Shown here one piece after another: positions 9,574 to 18,818 of a DNA stretch of 64,000 nt. The stretch lies in assembly GCF_025642785.1 (NCBI RefSeq), contig NZ_JANZKU010000009.1, positions 1 through 64,000 on the forward strand. Direction: 5' to 3'. The position numbers and the translations under genes are program-made. This DNA is from Pseudomonas sp. RIT-PI-AD (GTDB lineage: Bacteria > Pseudomonadota > Gammaproteobacteria > Pseudomonadales > Pseudomonadaceae). The notes beneath the pieces were generated by a model. It was not told the DNA's origin, searched no databases, and saw only the letters and a program-made list of their open reading frames with translations. Position 1 is the first letter of the stretch. Each line of letters opens with the position of its first letter.

Positions 9574-9936
9574 ATGACAATCCTGATTGTTGATGACGAA
9601 TACCTCATAGCCGACATCCTGGCGTTCGCCCTGGAGGATGAAGGCTACATGGTGGCCAAGGCCAGCAACGGCCGCAAAGGACTGGATGTGCTCGAACGCG
9701 AGCGTCCGCAATTGATCATCACCGACTTCATGATGCCGGTCATGGATGGCTTGGAATTCGCCCAGGCGGTGAAGTCCAGGCCCCAGTGGGCGCACCTCCC
9801 CATCATCCTCATGAGCGGCGCCCAAGGCAGCATCGGCAGGGCGAATTCGCACCTCTTCGATACGGTGTTCGACAAGCCCTTCGATATCTTCGCGGTGGTG
9901 GCCAAGGTCCAGGAACTGATCGGCCCCGGTCAGTAA
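9574..9936 (+). CDS. Single-domain response regulator (CheY-like)
   Basis: This 120-residue protein is a receiver domain only. It has acidic residues at positions 7-9 (VDDE), phospho-acceptor D51 in IITDFMMPVMDG, the conserved Ser in ILMSGA, and the conserved Lys in FDKPFD. There is no output domain, so it must signal by protein contact or phosphotransfer. It sits 27 bases after the KaiC-like ATPase gene in the same direction, an arrangement seen in non-cyanobacterial KaiC operons, where receiver proteins partner the ATPase. The cognate kinase is not adjacent; the hybrid kinase at 3.5 kb is separated by a divergent gene. Confidence 0.9.
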   Translation: MTILIVDDEYLIADILAFALEDEGYMVAKASNGRKGLDVLERERPQLIITDFMMPVMDGLEFAQAVKSRPQWAHLPIILMSGAQGSIGRANSHLFDTVFDKPFDIFAVVAKVQELIGPGQ

Positions 9937-9992
9937 CCCTGCCTACCCATGTCCTGAAAGGCTCGGCAGAGCGGTACCGCCGTTGCCAGGTG

Positions 9993-10012
9993 ACTGTTGC
10001 CTGAGCAACACC
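9993..10012. promoter_or_regulatory. Palindromic upstream activator site, probable SfnR enhancer (msuE)
   Basis: ACTGTTGCCTGAGCAACACC contains the perfect 16-base palindrome TGTTGC-CTGA-GCAACA (9995-10010). Its centre lies 99 bases upstream of the centre of the sigma-54 promoter of msuE. Two other sigma-54 promoters in the window have a related site at the same distance. Assignment to SfnR is inference, from the sfnR gene in the operon it would control. Confidence 0.65.
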
Positions 10013-10093
10013 CGTTCAGCAGAAGTGTTGCCTGCTCCGCAGGAATCTTTCCTCCAGGGTCCGCAAGTGCCCTGAAACTGCACACTTGGGTTC

Positions 10094-10109
10094 TGGTACA
10101 GGTCTTGCT
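10094..10109 (+). promoter_or_regulatory. Sigma-54 (-24/-12) promoter of msuEDC-sfnR
   Basis: TGGTACAGGTCTTGCT matches the consensus TGGCACG-N4-TTGCW at all invariant positions (GG at -24 and GC at -12, with 10 bases between) and at nearly all others. Transcription would start near 10120, about 30 bases before the msuE ATG. Dependence on RpoN fits the sigma-54 activator SfnR encoded at the end of the operon. Confidence 0.75.
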
Positions 10110-10150
10110 CCCGGTCACTGTACATCGGGCAACACCTACAGGACTCTGCC

Positions 10151-10714
10151 ATGACATCTCCGTTGAAAGTGGTCGCCGTATCCGGCGGCACCTATCGCCC
10201 TTCGCGCACCTTGGCGCTCACCAAGGCCCTGCTCGCCGAGCTGGGAAGCTTGCTGCCGATCGACGGCACCATCATCGAGCTGGGCGACATCGCCCGCCCG
10301 CTGGGATCGGCGCTGTCGCGCCAGGAACTGCCTGAAGAGGTGGACGCGCAGTTGCGCGCCATCGAATCCGCCGACCTGCTGCTGGTGGCTTCCCCGGTCT
10401 ATCGCGGGTCCTATCCGGGTCTGCTCAAGCACCTGTTCGACCTGGTGGAGATGAATTCGCTGATCGACACCCCGGTGTTGCTTGCCGCCACCGGCGGCAG
10501 CGACCGCCATGCCTTGGTGCTGGAGCATCAGTTGCGCCCGCTGTTCAGCTTCTTCCAGTCGCTGACCCTGCCGATTGGCGTCTACGCCGCCGAAGCCGAC
10601 TTCGCCAACTACCAGATCGTCAGCGAGCCGCTCAAGGCGCGCATACGCTTGGCCGCCGAGCGCGCCGCCCCGCTGTTCGGCGTCAAGCCCAACGACCTGC
10701 TGAAAATCGCCTAA
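10151..10714 (+). CDS. msuE: NADH-dependent FMN reductase MsuE
   Basis: This 187-residue flavodoxin-like reductase has an N-terminal VVAVSGGTYRPSRT phosphate-binding loop and the SPVYRGSYPGLLKHLFDLV segment typical of the SsuE/MsuE group. It supplies reduced FMN to the FMNH2-dependent monooxygenases encoded next to it (MsuD and MsuC), which lack their own reductase. Length and neighbours agree with P. aeruginosa MsuE. It is the first gene of the operon, with a sigma-54 promoter directly upstream, so it is expected to be expressed during sulfate starvation. The next gene starts 9 bases after its stop. Confidence 0.93.
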   Translation: MTSPLKVVAVSGGTYRPSRTLALTKALLAELGSLLPIDGTIIELGDIARPLGSALSRQELPEEVDAQLRAIESADLLLVASPVYRGSYPGLLKHLFDLVEMNSLIDTPVLLAATGGSDRHALVLEHQLRPLFSFFQSLTLPIGVYAAEADFANYQIVSEPLKARIRLAAERAAPLFGVKPNDLLKIA

Positions 10715-10723
10715 GGACCTGTC

Positions 10724-11872
10724 ATGAACGTTTTCTGGTTCCTCCCCACCCACGGCGACGGCCATTTCCTCGGCACCAGCAAGGGCGCCCGCCCGGTCAC
10801 CCTGCCCTACCTGAAACAGGTCGCCCAGGCCGCCGACACCCTCGGCTACCACGGCGTGCTGATCCCCACCGGGCGCTCCTGCGAGGACTCCTGGGTGGTC
10901 GCCTCGGCATTGGTCCCGCTCACCGAGCGCCTGCGCTACCTGGTGGCGATCCGCCCCGGCATCATCTCGCCGACGGTCTCGGCGCGCATGGCGGCGACGC
11001 TCGACCGGCTGTCTGGCGGCCGCGTGCTGATCAATGTGGTGACCGGGGGCGATCCCGACGAGAACCGTGGGGACGGCCTGCATCTCGACCATGGCCAGCG
11101 CTACCAGGCCAGCAGCGAGTTCCTGCACATCTGGCGGCGCGTGCTGCAGGGCGAGTCGGTGGACTACGAGGGCGAACACCTGCACGTGCAGAACGCCAAG
11201 GCGCTTTATCCGCCGGTGCAGAAACCCTATCCGCCGCTGTATTTCGGTGGTTCGTCGGAAGCGGCCCACGAACTCGCCGCGGAGCAGGTGGACGTCTACC
11301 TGACCTGGGGCGAACCGCCCGCCGCGGTGGCCGAGAAGATCGCCGACGTGCGCGCCCGGGCCGCCAAGCGCGGGCGTACCCTGAAGTTCGGCATCCGCCT
11401 GCATGTGATCGTCCGGGAAACCGCCGAGGAAGCCTGGCAAGCCGCCGACCGCTTGATCGAGCATATTTCCGACGAGACCATTGCCTCGGCGCAGAAATCC
11501 TTCTCGCGCTTCGACTCCGAAGGCCAGCGGCGCATGGCCGCCCTGCACGGCGGAAGGCGCGACCAGTTGGAGATCTACCCCAACCTGTGGGCCGGGGTCG
11601 GCCTGGTCCGCGGCGGCGCCGGCACGGCCCTGGTGGGCGATCCGCAGCAGGTGGCGGAACGCATCAAGGAATACGCCGACCTGGGGATCGACAGCTTCAT
11701 CTTTTCCGGCTATCCCCATCTGGAAGAAGCCTACCGCTTCGCCGAGCTGGTGTTCCCGCTATTGCCCGAGCCCTATGCGAGCCTGGCGGGACGCGGCGTC
11801 ACCAACCTGACCGGGCCCTTCGGCGAGATGATCGCCAACGACGTGCTGCCGGCCCAGGCGGCCGCGCGCTGA
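10724..11872 (+). CDS. msuD: FMNH2-dependent methanesulfonate/alkanesulfonate monooxygenase MsuD
   Basis: This 382-residue bacterial-luciferase-fold monooxygenase of the SsuD family releases sulfite from alkanesulfonates using FMNH2 and oxygen. Family sequences visible include the N-terminal [16 protein letters not shown], the R/E-rich flavin and substrate region [17 protein letters not shown], and [16 protein letters not shown]. The operon order msuE-msuD-msuC-sfnR is that of the P. aeruginosa methanesulfonate locus, which favours MsuD (short-chain, methanesulfonate) over SsuD. It works with reductase MsuE in the cytoplasm. A perfect 8-base-stem hairpin lies just after its stop codon, before msuC. 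Confidence 0.92.
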   Translation: MNVFWFLPTHGDGHFLGTSKGARPVTLPYLKQVAQAADTLGYHGVLIPTGRSCEDSWVVASALVPLTERLRYLVAIRPGIISPTVSARMAATLDRLSGGRVLINVVTGGDPDENRGDGLHLDHGQRYQASSEFLHIWRRVLQGESVDYEGEHLHVQNAKALYPPVQKPYPPLYFGGSSEAAHELAAEQVDVYLTWGEPPAAVAEKIADVRARAAKRGRTLKFGIRLHVIVRETAEEAWQAADRLIEHISDETIASAQKSFSRFDSEGQRRMAALHGGRRDQLEIYPNLWAGVGLVRGGAGTALVGDPQQVAERIKEYADLGIDSFIFSGYPHLEEAYRFAELVFPLLPEPYASLAGRGVTNLTGPFGEMIANDVLPAQAAAR

Positions 11873-11880
11873 GCCCCCCT

Positions 11881-11901
11881 GCCCTTCGCTGACCGAAGGG
11901 C
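11881..11901 (+). other. Stem-loop between msuD and msuC
   Basis: GCCCTTCG (11881-11888) and CGAAGGGC (11894-11901) form a perfect 8-base stem with a 5-base loop, 9 bases after the msuD stop. No T run follows, so it is not a classical terminator. It may protect or process the msuED part of the transcript. Confidence 0.5.
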
Positions 11902-11928
11902 TTCGCCTATTTCGATGAGGAACACCGC

Positions 11929-13103
11929 GTGCACGCCAAGCCGACCCTCGCCTCCGCCCCCGAATGCGCCCGCCGGCTGGCCGCCCGCTTCGCCGAAACC
12001 GCGGCCGAGCGCGATGCCCGCGGCGGCACGCCGAAGGCCGAACGCGACGCCTTGCGCGACAGCGGCCTGCTTTCGCTGATCATCCCCCGTGAATACGGCG
12101 GCCTCGGCGCCGACTGGACCGCCACCCTGGAGATCGTCCGGACTTTCGCCCGGGTGGACAGCTCGATCGCCCACGTCTTCGGCTTCCAGCACCTGTTGCT
12201 GGCCACGGTGCGCCTGTTCGCCAAGCCGGAACAATGGCAGCCCTGGTTCGAGCTGACCGCCCGCAACCAGTGGTTCTGGGGCAATGCCCTGAACCCGCTG
12301 GATACCCGCACCCTGGCCAAGCGTTGCGCCGGCTGGCGCGAGTTTTCCGGGCAGAAGAGCTTCTGTTCCGGCGCCCTCGACTCGCAGATGCTGATCGCCT
12401 CGGCGCTCGACGCCGACAGCGGCAAGCTGTTGATCGCCGCGGTCCCCACCGCGCGTACCGGCATCACCCTCAACGAGGACTGGAACAACATCGGGCAACG
12501 CCAGACCGACAGCGGCAGCGCCCACTTCGAGCGGGTGCGCGTCGAAGAAAGCGAACTGCTGCTGGACCCGGGGCCCCTGAGCACGCCCTTTTCCTGCCTG
12601 CGCCCGTTGATCGCCCAACTGATCTTCACCCATGTCTACCTGGGCATCGCCGAGGGCGCGTTCGAGGAAGCCCGCACTTACAGCCTCAAGGAAGCGCGCC
12701 CCTGGTTCCGTTCCGGGGTCGAGCGGGTCGGCGACGACCCTTACGTGCTGGCCCACTATGGCGAGTTCTGGGTCGCCCTGGAGGGTGTCCGGGCCCTGGT
12801 TCGGCAGGCCACCGACCGCCTCGACGCCGCCTGGAGCCTCGGCGAGGCCCTGGACGAAACCCAGCGCGGCGAAGTGGCGGTGGCCATCGCCACCGCCAAG
12901 GTCGCCGCGACCCGCACCGGCCTGGACCTGTGCAGCCGGCTGTTCGAGGTCACCGGTGCGCGTTCCACCCATGCCGCGCTGCGCCTGGACCGCTACTGGC
13001 GCAACCTGCGCACCCAGACCCTGCACGACCCGGTGGACTACAAGGTCCGCGAACTGGGCGACTGGGCGCTGAACCGAACCTTCCCACAGCCGACCTTCTA
13101 CTC

Positions 13104-13107
<4 letters not shown>
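11929..13107 (+). CDS. msuC: FMNH2-dependent methanesulfinate monooxygenase MsuC (acyl-CoA dehydrogenase fold)
   Basis: This 392-residue protein has the acyl-CoA dehydrogenase-like fold of the SfnC/MsuC/DszC monooxygenases. It has an N-terminal helical domain, a middle beta domain with the DWNNIGQRQTDSGSAHFERVRV signature, and the C-terminal LDRYWRNLRTQTLHDPVDYK motif common to DszC and SfnB. MsuC uses FMNH2 from MsuE to oxidise methanesulfinate to methanesulfonate, the substrate of MsuD, so the three genes form one pathway towards sulfite. GTG 11929 is chosen because GAGGAA lies 7 bases upstream. Its stop overlaps the sfnR start (ATGA), indicating translational coupling. Confidence 0.88.
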
Positions 13108-14234
<1,127 letters not shown>

Positions 14235-14259
14235 GGCGAGCGTTCGGATCACCTGGCCA

Positions 14260-14988
14260 CTAGATCACCTGGGCACTGTGCAATTCGGTCAGGGCGTCCG
14301 CCTTCAAGGCCGCCAGCCGCGGGTCGCGGCGGTCGCGCGGATGGGCCAGGTCCACCCGCAGCGTCTGCCGCACCCGGCTCGGCCGTCCGTCCATCACCAG
14401 GACGCGGTCGCTGAGGTAGAGCGCTTCGTCCACGTCATGGGTCACCAGCAGCAACGCGGTGGCATGTCGCTCGGCCAGTTCCAGCAACAACACCTGCAAC
14501 TTCATTCGGGTGAAGGCATCCACCGCGCTGAATGGCTCGTCGAGCAGCAGCAAGGCGGGCCGCGCATAGAGCCCGCGGGCCAGCGCCACCCGCTGCGCCA
14601 TGCCGCCGGAGAGTTGCTTGGGCAGCGCCTCGGCGAAGCCGCCGAGACCGACTTCCTCGATCAGCCCGGCCACCCGTGCGCGATCGCAGGCCGCGCCTTC
14701 GGCGAAGCCGATGTTCTCCGCCACGGTCAGCCAGGGCATCAGCCGCGGCTCCTGGAACACCAGCCCGAGCGTCGTCGCGGCGCGGTCCCCGCCGTTCACC
14801 CGCACCTCGCCGCTGAAGTCCCGCTCTAGCCCGGCGGCGATGCGCAACAGGGTGCTCTTGCCGCACCCGCTGGGCCCGAGCAGGCTGATCCGCTCCCGTG
14901 CCTCCAGGCGCAGGTGGACGTCCTGCAGCACCGTGGTCTCGGCGAAGCGCATGCGTTCGACGTGCACGTCCAGCAATGGCGCGCTCAT
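14260..14988 (-). CDS. Sulfonate/nitrate-type ABC transporter, ATP-binding subunit
   Basis: This 242-residue ABC ATPase of the SsuB/TauB/NrtD group has Walker A GPSGCGKS (38-45), Q-loop FQEPRLMPWLTVAENI, signature LSGGMAQR (126-133), Walker B LLLLDEP (146-152) and switch His in VTHDVDEALYLSDRV. It energises import through the permease encoded upstream, whose stop codon overlaps its ATG by four bases. Downstream it is convergent with sfnR, 25 bases away. Substrate is not shown by the ATPase. Neighbours and a putative SfnR-type promoter point to an aliphatic sulfonate or sulfate ester. Confidence 0.9.
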   Translation of the reverse strand: MSAPLLDVHVERMRFAETTVLQDVHLRLEARERISLLGPSGCGKSTLLRIAAGLERDFSGEVRVNGGDRAATTLGLVFQEPRLMPWLTVAENIGFAEGAACDRARVAGLIEEVGLGGFAEALPKQLSGGMAQRVALARGLYARPALLLLDEPFSAVDAFTRMKLQVLLLELAERHATALLLVTHDVDEALYLSDRVLVMDGRPSRVRQTLRVDLAHPRDRRDPRLAALKADALTELHSAQVI

Positions 14989-15815
14989 GCCCGGGCCTCT
15001 CCGTCGAAGGTGTCGCGCCAGGCCAGGCAGCGCCGCTCCAGGGCGGCCAGCAGGCTGTCGCTGAATTTGCCCAGCAGCGCCAGGACGATGATCGCCGCCA
15101 GCACCAGATCCGGCCGCGAGGTCTCGCGGCCGTCGCTGAGCAGGTAGCCGAGGCCGCGAGTGGCGGCGATCAGTTCGGCGGCGACGAGGAACATCCAGGC
15201 CAGGCTCAACCCGCCGCGCAACCCGGTGAACAGCCCCGGCAAGGCCGCCGGCAGCAGGATCCGCCGGGTCAGGCGGGCGCGATCGAAGCCATACATGCGG
15301 CCCACTTCCACCAGCTTACGGTCGACGCTGCGGATCGCCGCGACGCCATTGAGGTACACCGGGAAGAAGGCGCCGATGGCGATCAGCACGATCTTCGAGG
15401 ACTCGTCGATGCCCAGCCAGAGCAACAGCAAGGGCACCCAGGCCAGGCTGGGGATCGCCCGCAAGGCGGCGAACGTCGGCTCCAGGTAGGCTTCGGCCTC
15501 GCGGCTCAGGCCCACCCAAGCGGCGAACAGCAAGGCCAGGAGGCTGCCGATGGCGAAGCCCAGCGCCACGCGCGACAGGCTCGCCCCGATGTGCCTCCAC
15601 AAGGGACCCTCGGCCAGCTCCCGCAGGGTCAGGAAGATCTCGCTGGGCGCCGGCATCTGGTAGGACGGCACCCAGCCGACGCGGACCAGGAGTTCCAGGG
15701 CCAGCAGTGCCAGCAGCGGCAGCGCCAGGCCTTTCGCCCGGCGGCGGAGATCGGCGTTCAATCCACCACGCCTGGCGGCGCGCGCCAGGGGCAAAGCCCC
15801 GTCCCGGCCGTTCAT
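14985..15815 (-). CDS. Sulfonate/nitrate-type ABC transporter, permease subunit
   Basis: This 276-residue inner membrane protein has about six helices and the BPD_transp_1 EAA region near AAIRSVDRKLVEVGRMYGFDRARLTRRILLP, where the cytoplasmic loop contacts the ATPase. It belongs to the SsuC/TauC group, judged by the N-terminal PAPSEIFLTLRELAEGPLWRHIGASLSRVALG segment. It lies 22 bases after the binding-protein gene and overlaps the ATPase gene, so the three form one operon. The Arg-rich N-terminal 28 residues precede the first helix. It imports an organosulfur compound in this context, by inference from the gene neighbourhood. Confidence 0.9.
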   Translation of the reverse strand: MNGRDGALPLARAARRGGLNADLRRRAKGLALPLLALLALELLVRVGWVPSYQMPAPSEIFLTLRELAEGPLWRHIGASLSRVALGFAIGSLLALLFAAWVGLSREAEAYLEPTFAALRAIPSLAWVPLLLLWLGIDESSKIVLIAIGAFFPVYLNGVAAIRSVDRKLVEVGRMYGFDRARLTRRILLPAALPGLFTGLRGGLSLAWMFLVAAELIAATRGLGYLLSDGRETSRPDLVLAAIIVLALLGKFSDSLLAALERRCLAWRDTFDGEARA

Positions 15816-15837
15816 TCCCAGCCTCCGGCGGCCCGCC

Positions 15838-16839
15838 TCATGGCTGGATCACCGCCTTGGCGAAGCGCGGCTCGATCAGGCTGTCGACCACCTCTTCCAC
15901 CTTCACCCCGCGCCGCACCAGCCCTTCGGAAACCAGGATCGGTGCGGCCGCCTTCAACGCGGCGATGTGCTCGGCGCCCGGCAAGGCGGTGCCGAAGTCG
16001 GTGCGCTCCAGTTGCAGGCGGGCCACCTCCAGGGGCAGCCCCGATTCCTTGGCCAGCAGCTCGGCCAGCGCCTGGGGATGTTCGCGCGCCCAGCCGCGCG
16101 CCTGCTCGTAGGCGCGCAGGACTTTCTCGATGGTTTGCGGATAACGGCTGGCGAAGGCCTCGGTGGTGCTAACCACGCCGTAGCTGTTGAACGCCAGGTT
16201 GCGGTAGAGCAAGCGCGAGCCGGCCTGCAACTGGCTGGCCGCCAAGTGTGGGTCGAGACCGGCCCAGGCGTCCACGTCGCCCCGCTCCAGGGCGACCCGG
16301 CCGTCGGGATGCTGCAGGTGGACCAGTTCCACGTCGTTCTTGCTCAGGCCGGCCTGCTTCAGGGCGCGCAGGGTGAACAGGTAGGGGTCGGTGCCCTTGG
16401 TCGCGGCGATCTTCTTGCCCTTCAGGTCGGCCAGGCTGTGCAGCGGCGAGTCCTTGGCCACGGCCAGGGCGGTCCACTCCGGGCGACTGGCGATGTACAG
16501 CGTCTTGATCGGGCTGCCGTTGGCCCGGCTGAGCACCGCGGCCAGGCCGGCGGTGGAGGCGAAATCGGTGCTGCCGCCATTGAGGTACTCCAGCGACCTG
16601 TTGCTGCCCTGGCTGAGCACCCAGGTCACCGGTGTGCCTGCGAAGGCTTTCTCTACCCAGCCGAAATGCCTGAGCACCAGGCTGGTGGGCGAGTAGTAGG
16701 CGTAGTCCAGGCGCAGCGCGGCGGGCGCTTCTTCCGCCTGGGCGGCGCTCCAGGGCATGACGAGCAACGCCAGCGGCAGGGCCAGCCGGCGCAGCAGGGA
16801 AGACGACAGGGAACGGACTTTCTGGGACGACATGCGCAT
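15838..16839 (-). CDS. Sulfonate/nitrate-type ABC transporter, periplasmic substrate-binding protein
   Basis: This 333-residue SsuA/TauA-like binding protein has a Sec signal peptide (Arg/Lys-rich start, LALPLALLVMPWSAAQA core, cleavage after AQA near residue 35). The mature part begins with LRLDYAYYSPTSLVLRHFGWVEKAF and contains LKGKKIAATKGTDPYLFTLRALKQAGL, the usual NMT1/SsuA pattern. ATG 16839 is chosen because GAGGAG lies five bases upstream; ATG 16833 is an alternative. It is the first gene of its operon, and a strong sigma-54 promoter sits about 60 bases upstream. Ligand is probably an aliphatic or aryl sulfonate or a sulfate ester, and cannot be narrowed from sequence. Confidence 0.9.
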   Translation of the reverse strand: MRMSSQKVRSLSSSLLRRLALPLALLVMPWSAAQAEEAPAALRLDYAYYSPTSLVLRHFGWVEKAFAGTPVTWVLSQGSNRSLEYLNGGSTDFASTAGLAAVLSRANGSPIKTLYIASRPEWTALAVAKDSPLHSLADLKGKKIAATKGTDPYLFTLRALKQAGLSKNDVELVHLQHPDGRVALERGDVDAWAGLDPHLAASQLQAGSRLLYRNLAFNSYGVVSTTEAFASRYPQTIEKVLRAYEQARGWAREHPQALAELLAKESGLPLEVARLQLERTDFGTALPGAEHIAALKAAAPILVSEGLVRRGVKVEEVVDSLIEPRFAKAVIQP

Positions 16840-16901
16840 GGCAACTCCTCGGCGGGCTTCGGACGACGACGGCGGGAGTCGTCGACGCGGTATGCGGGGA
16901 G

Positions 16902-16917
16902 TGCAGCCGCCGTGCCA
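16902..16917 (-). promoter_or_regulatory. Sigma-54 promoter of the sulfonate-type ABC operon
   Basis: Read on the minus strand, TGGCACGGCGGCTGCA matches the consensus TGGCACG-N4-TTGCA with a single mismatch. The -12 GC lies about 65 bases before the ATG of the binding-protein gene, giving a leader of about 50 bases. It is the best sigma-54 match I found in the window. Confidence 0.82.
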
Positions 16918-17000
16918 AGGTCCGCGAGGCCCGGCCGACGGGGCCTGGGCTGCCCGCGGCGACCGGCATTCAGTTGGAGGGGAAACACTTGTGTCGACGC

Positions 17001-17020
17001 ACTGTTGCCGGGCCGACAGT
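17001..17020. promoter_or_regulatory. Palindromic upstream activator site, probable SfnR enhancer (ABC operon)
   Basis: ACTGTTGCCGGGCCGACAGT is an imperfect palindrome centred 101 bases upstream of the centre of the sigma-54 promoter at 16902-16917. It shares both outer half-sites, ACTGTTGC and GACAGT, with the site at 25735-25754. SfnR as the binding protein is inferred. Confidence 0.6.
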
Positions 17021-17088
17021 GAGGCCCTGGTGCCGCGGACTCCGGCCGGCCCTGGCGCCCCGTCGTCCAGCGGTGCGGAGGAAGCCTT

Positions 17089-18723
17089 TCAGGTGCCGTG
17101 GCTGGCGGTCAGCCACTCGCGACCCTTGAGCATCAGGTCGAAGTACACCCGCGGCATCACCCGAGTCTTCAGCGCCCAGGCGCTGCGCCGGGCCACGCGC
17201 GGGTCGAGGGGAAAGCTCGGCAGCAGCCGGCCGTCGTAGCCGAATTCCGCCAGTACCACACGGCCGCGTTCCACGGTCAGCGGGCAGGCGCCATAGCCGT
17301 CGTAGTGGGCGCTCGGTGCCTGGCCGGCGAGCACCCGTAGAAGGTTCTCCGCCACCACCGGGGCCTGCTTGCGCACCGCCGCGGCGGTCTTGGCGTTGGC
17401 GACGCCGATGATGTCGCCGAGGCCGAAGACGTTTTCGTGGCGAAGGTGCTGCAAGGTATAGGGATCGACCTCCAGCCAGCCTTCGGGATTGGCCAGCGGG
17501 CTGCTTCCGATGCACGCCGGCGGGCGCTGCGGCGGGACCAGGTGCAACAGGTCGAACTCGCGGGTCAGGGTGCGGCCGTTGCCTTCGGCGTCGTTGACGC
17601 GGAAGTGCGCGAGCCGCGCCGGCCCGTCCACCGCCACCAGGGTCTCGCCGAAATGCAGGTGCGCGTTGTAGCGCTCGACATAGCGCATCAACGCCGGGAC
17701 AAAGGCCGCGACGCTGAACAACGCCGCCCCGGCCGAGCAGAAGTCCACCTGGATGGCGTCCAGCACCCCACGGCGGCGCCACCAGTCGCAGGACAGGTAC
17801 ATGGCCTTCTGCGGCGCGCCGGCGCACTTGATCGGCACCGGCGGCTGGGTGAACAACGCGCGCCCGCCACGCAGCGCTTGTACGCATTCCCAGGTGTAGG
17901 GCGCCAGGTCGAAGGCATAGTTGGAGGTCACGCCGTTGCGGCCCAGGGTCTCGTCCAGCCCCTCGATGGCGTTCCAATCCAGTTCCAGGCCGGTGCAGAC
18001 CGCCAGGGCGCGATAGCGTAGGTGGCTGCCGTCCGCCAGCAAGACCCGGCTCGCCTGGGGATGGAAGGCTTTCGCCGCCTGCCGGATCCAGGTCGCCCGC
18101 GGCGGGATGCAGCGCTGCATCGGGCGGTGGGTATGCGCCTGGCTGAACACCCCGGCCCCGACCAGGGTCCAGCCGGGTTGGTAGTAATGGGTTTCGGCCG
18201 GCTCCAGCACGGCGATGCGCAGGCGGGGGTTGCGTTTCAGCAGGCTCGAGGTCACCGCGCAGCCGGCCGCGCCACCGCCGATGACCACCACGTCGAAGTC
18301 CGCGGACTCCGCGTTCCGCGGGGTTCGCGCGAGACGCTGGCGACGTTCGCGCAGCGCGCCGTCCAGGGGGCCTATGTCGAAACCGGCGCTGGCGGCGGTT
18401 TCGAGGATTCTTTCCGGCGCCTGGCTGGACGCTTCCGCCAAGGCCCAGAGGCGGACCGCGGCCTCGGCGTCCTGGCTGAGGATCAGCACCGGTCCGCGCT
18501 GGCCGCTGATCAGTTCCAGCAGCGCCTCGTCCTCGCTGGCCGTCGCGGCCGCCGGTCGATAGTCGAGACCGATGCGCCGCGCCTCGGCGGCCAGGCCCAG
18601 GTCGTGTCGCGGCCCGAGGTCCACCAGCAGGCGAAACCCCTGGGCGGCGATCCCCGGAATGTCTTTAGGGTCCAGTTGGGCGGCGATGAAGAGAAAGGGC
18701 GTGAGGCGTTTGAAGGCATCCAT
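17089..18723 (-). CDS. DUF442 (phosphatase/rhodanese-like) - sulfide:quinone oxidoreductase-like fusion
   Basis: This 544-residue two-part protein starts at ATG 18723 (AGGA ten bases upstream). Residues 1-110 match DUF442, the beta-lactamase-hydrolase-like domain with a tyrosine-phosphatase fold (FLFIAAQLDPKDIPGIAAQGFRLLVDLGPR). The catalytic P-loop is replaced by VLILSQDAEAAVRLW (79-93), with no Cys. Residues 143-540 form an FAD-dependent sulfide:quinone-oxidoreductase-like module: dinucleotide site VIGGGAAGCA (147-156), CTGLELDW (243-250), PVPIKCAGAPQKAMYLSCDWW (296-315) and a second FAD site near FGLGDIIGVANAKTAAAV. Cysteines in these regions resemble the redox-active Cys of SQR. It probably oxidises sulfide or a persulfide at the membrane; NCBI names such fusions bifunctional phosphatase family/FAD-dependent oxidoreductase. 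The sulfur-metabolism neighbours agree. Confidence 0.82.
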   Translation of the reverse strand: MDAFKRLTPFLFIAAQLDPKDIPGIAAQGFRLLVDLGPRHDLGLAAEARRIGLDYRPAAATASEDEALLELISGQRGPVLILSQDAEAAVRLWALAEASSQAPERILETAASAGFDIGPLDGALRERRQRLARTPRNAESADFDVVVIGGGAAGCAVTSSLLKRNPRLRIAVLEPAETHYYQPGWTLVGAGVFSQAHTHRPMQRCIPPRATWIRQAAKAFHPQASRVLLADGSHLRYRALAVCTGLELDWNAIEGLDETLGRNGVTSNYAFDLAPYTWECVQALRGGRALFTQPPVPIKCAGAPQKAMYLSCDWWRRRGVLDAIQVDFCSAGAALFSVAAFVPALMRYVERYNAHLHFGETLVAVDGPARLAHFRVNDAEGNGRTLTREFDLLHLVPPQRPPACIGSSPLANPEGWLEVDPYTLQHLRHENVFGLGDIIGVANAKTAAAVRKQAPVVAENLLRVLAGQAPSAHYDGYGACPLTVERGRVVLAEFGYDGRLLPSFPLDPRVARRSAWALKTRVMPRVYFDLMLKGREWLTASHGT

Positions 18724-18818
18724 GCGCGGGCATCCTGTCGGGGGACGAAGTCACACAGCGTAGCCGCTGGGTGCGGTTTGTCTCGGACCACCCCGGCGCC
18801 CCTGGACGAACGGAAGGC

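Noticed and set aside
10025-10041. A second TGTTGC-containing element near msuE as another activator palindrome
   Set aside because: Only one half-site is good; the other half (TCCGCA) does not match, so I do not count it as a full site.
12234-13103. N-terminal extension of sfnR overlapping msuC
   Set aside because: This part reads msuC in the wrong frame. The sfnR ATG at 13104 forms a normal ATGA overlap and gives the usual SfnR length.
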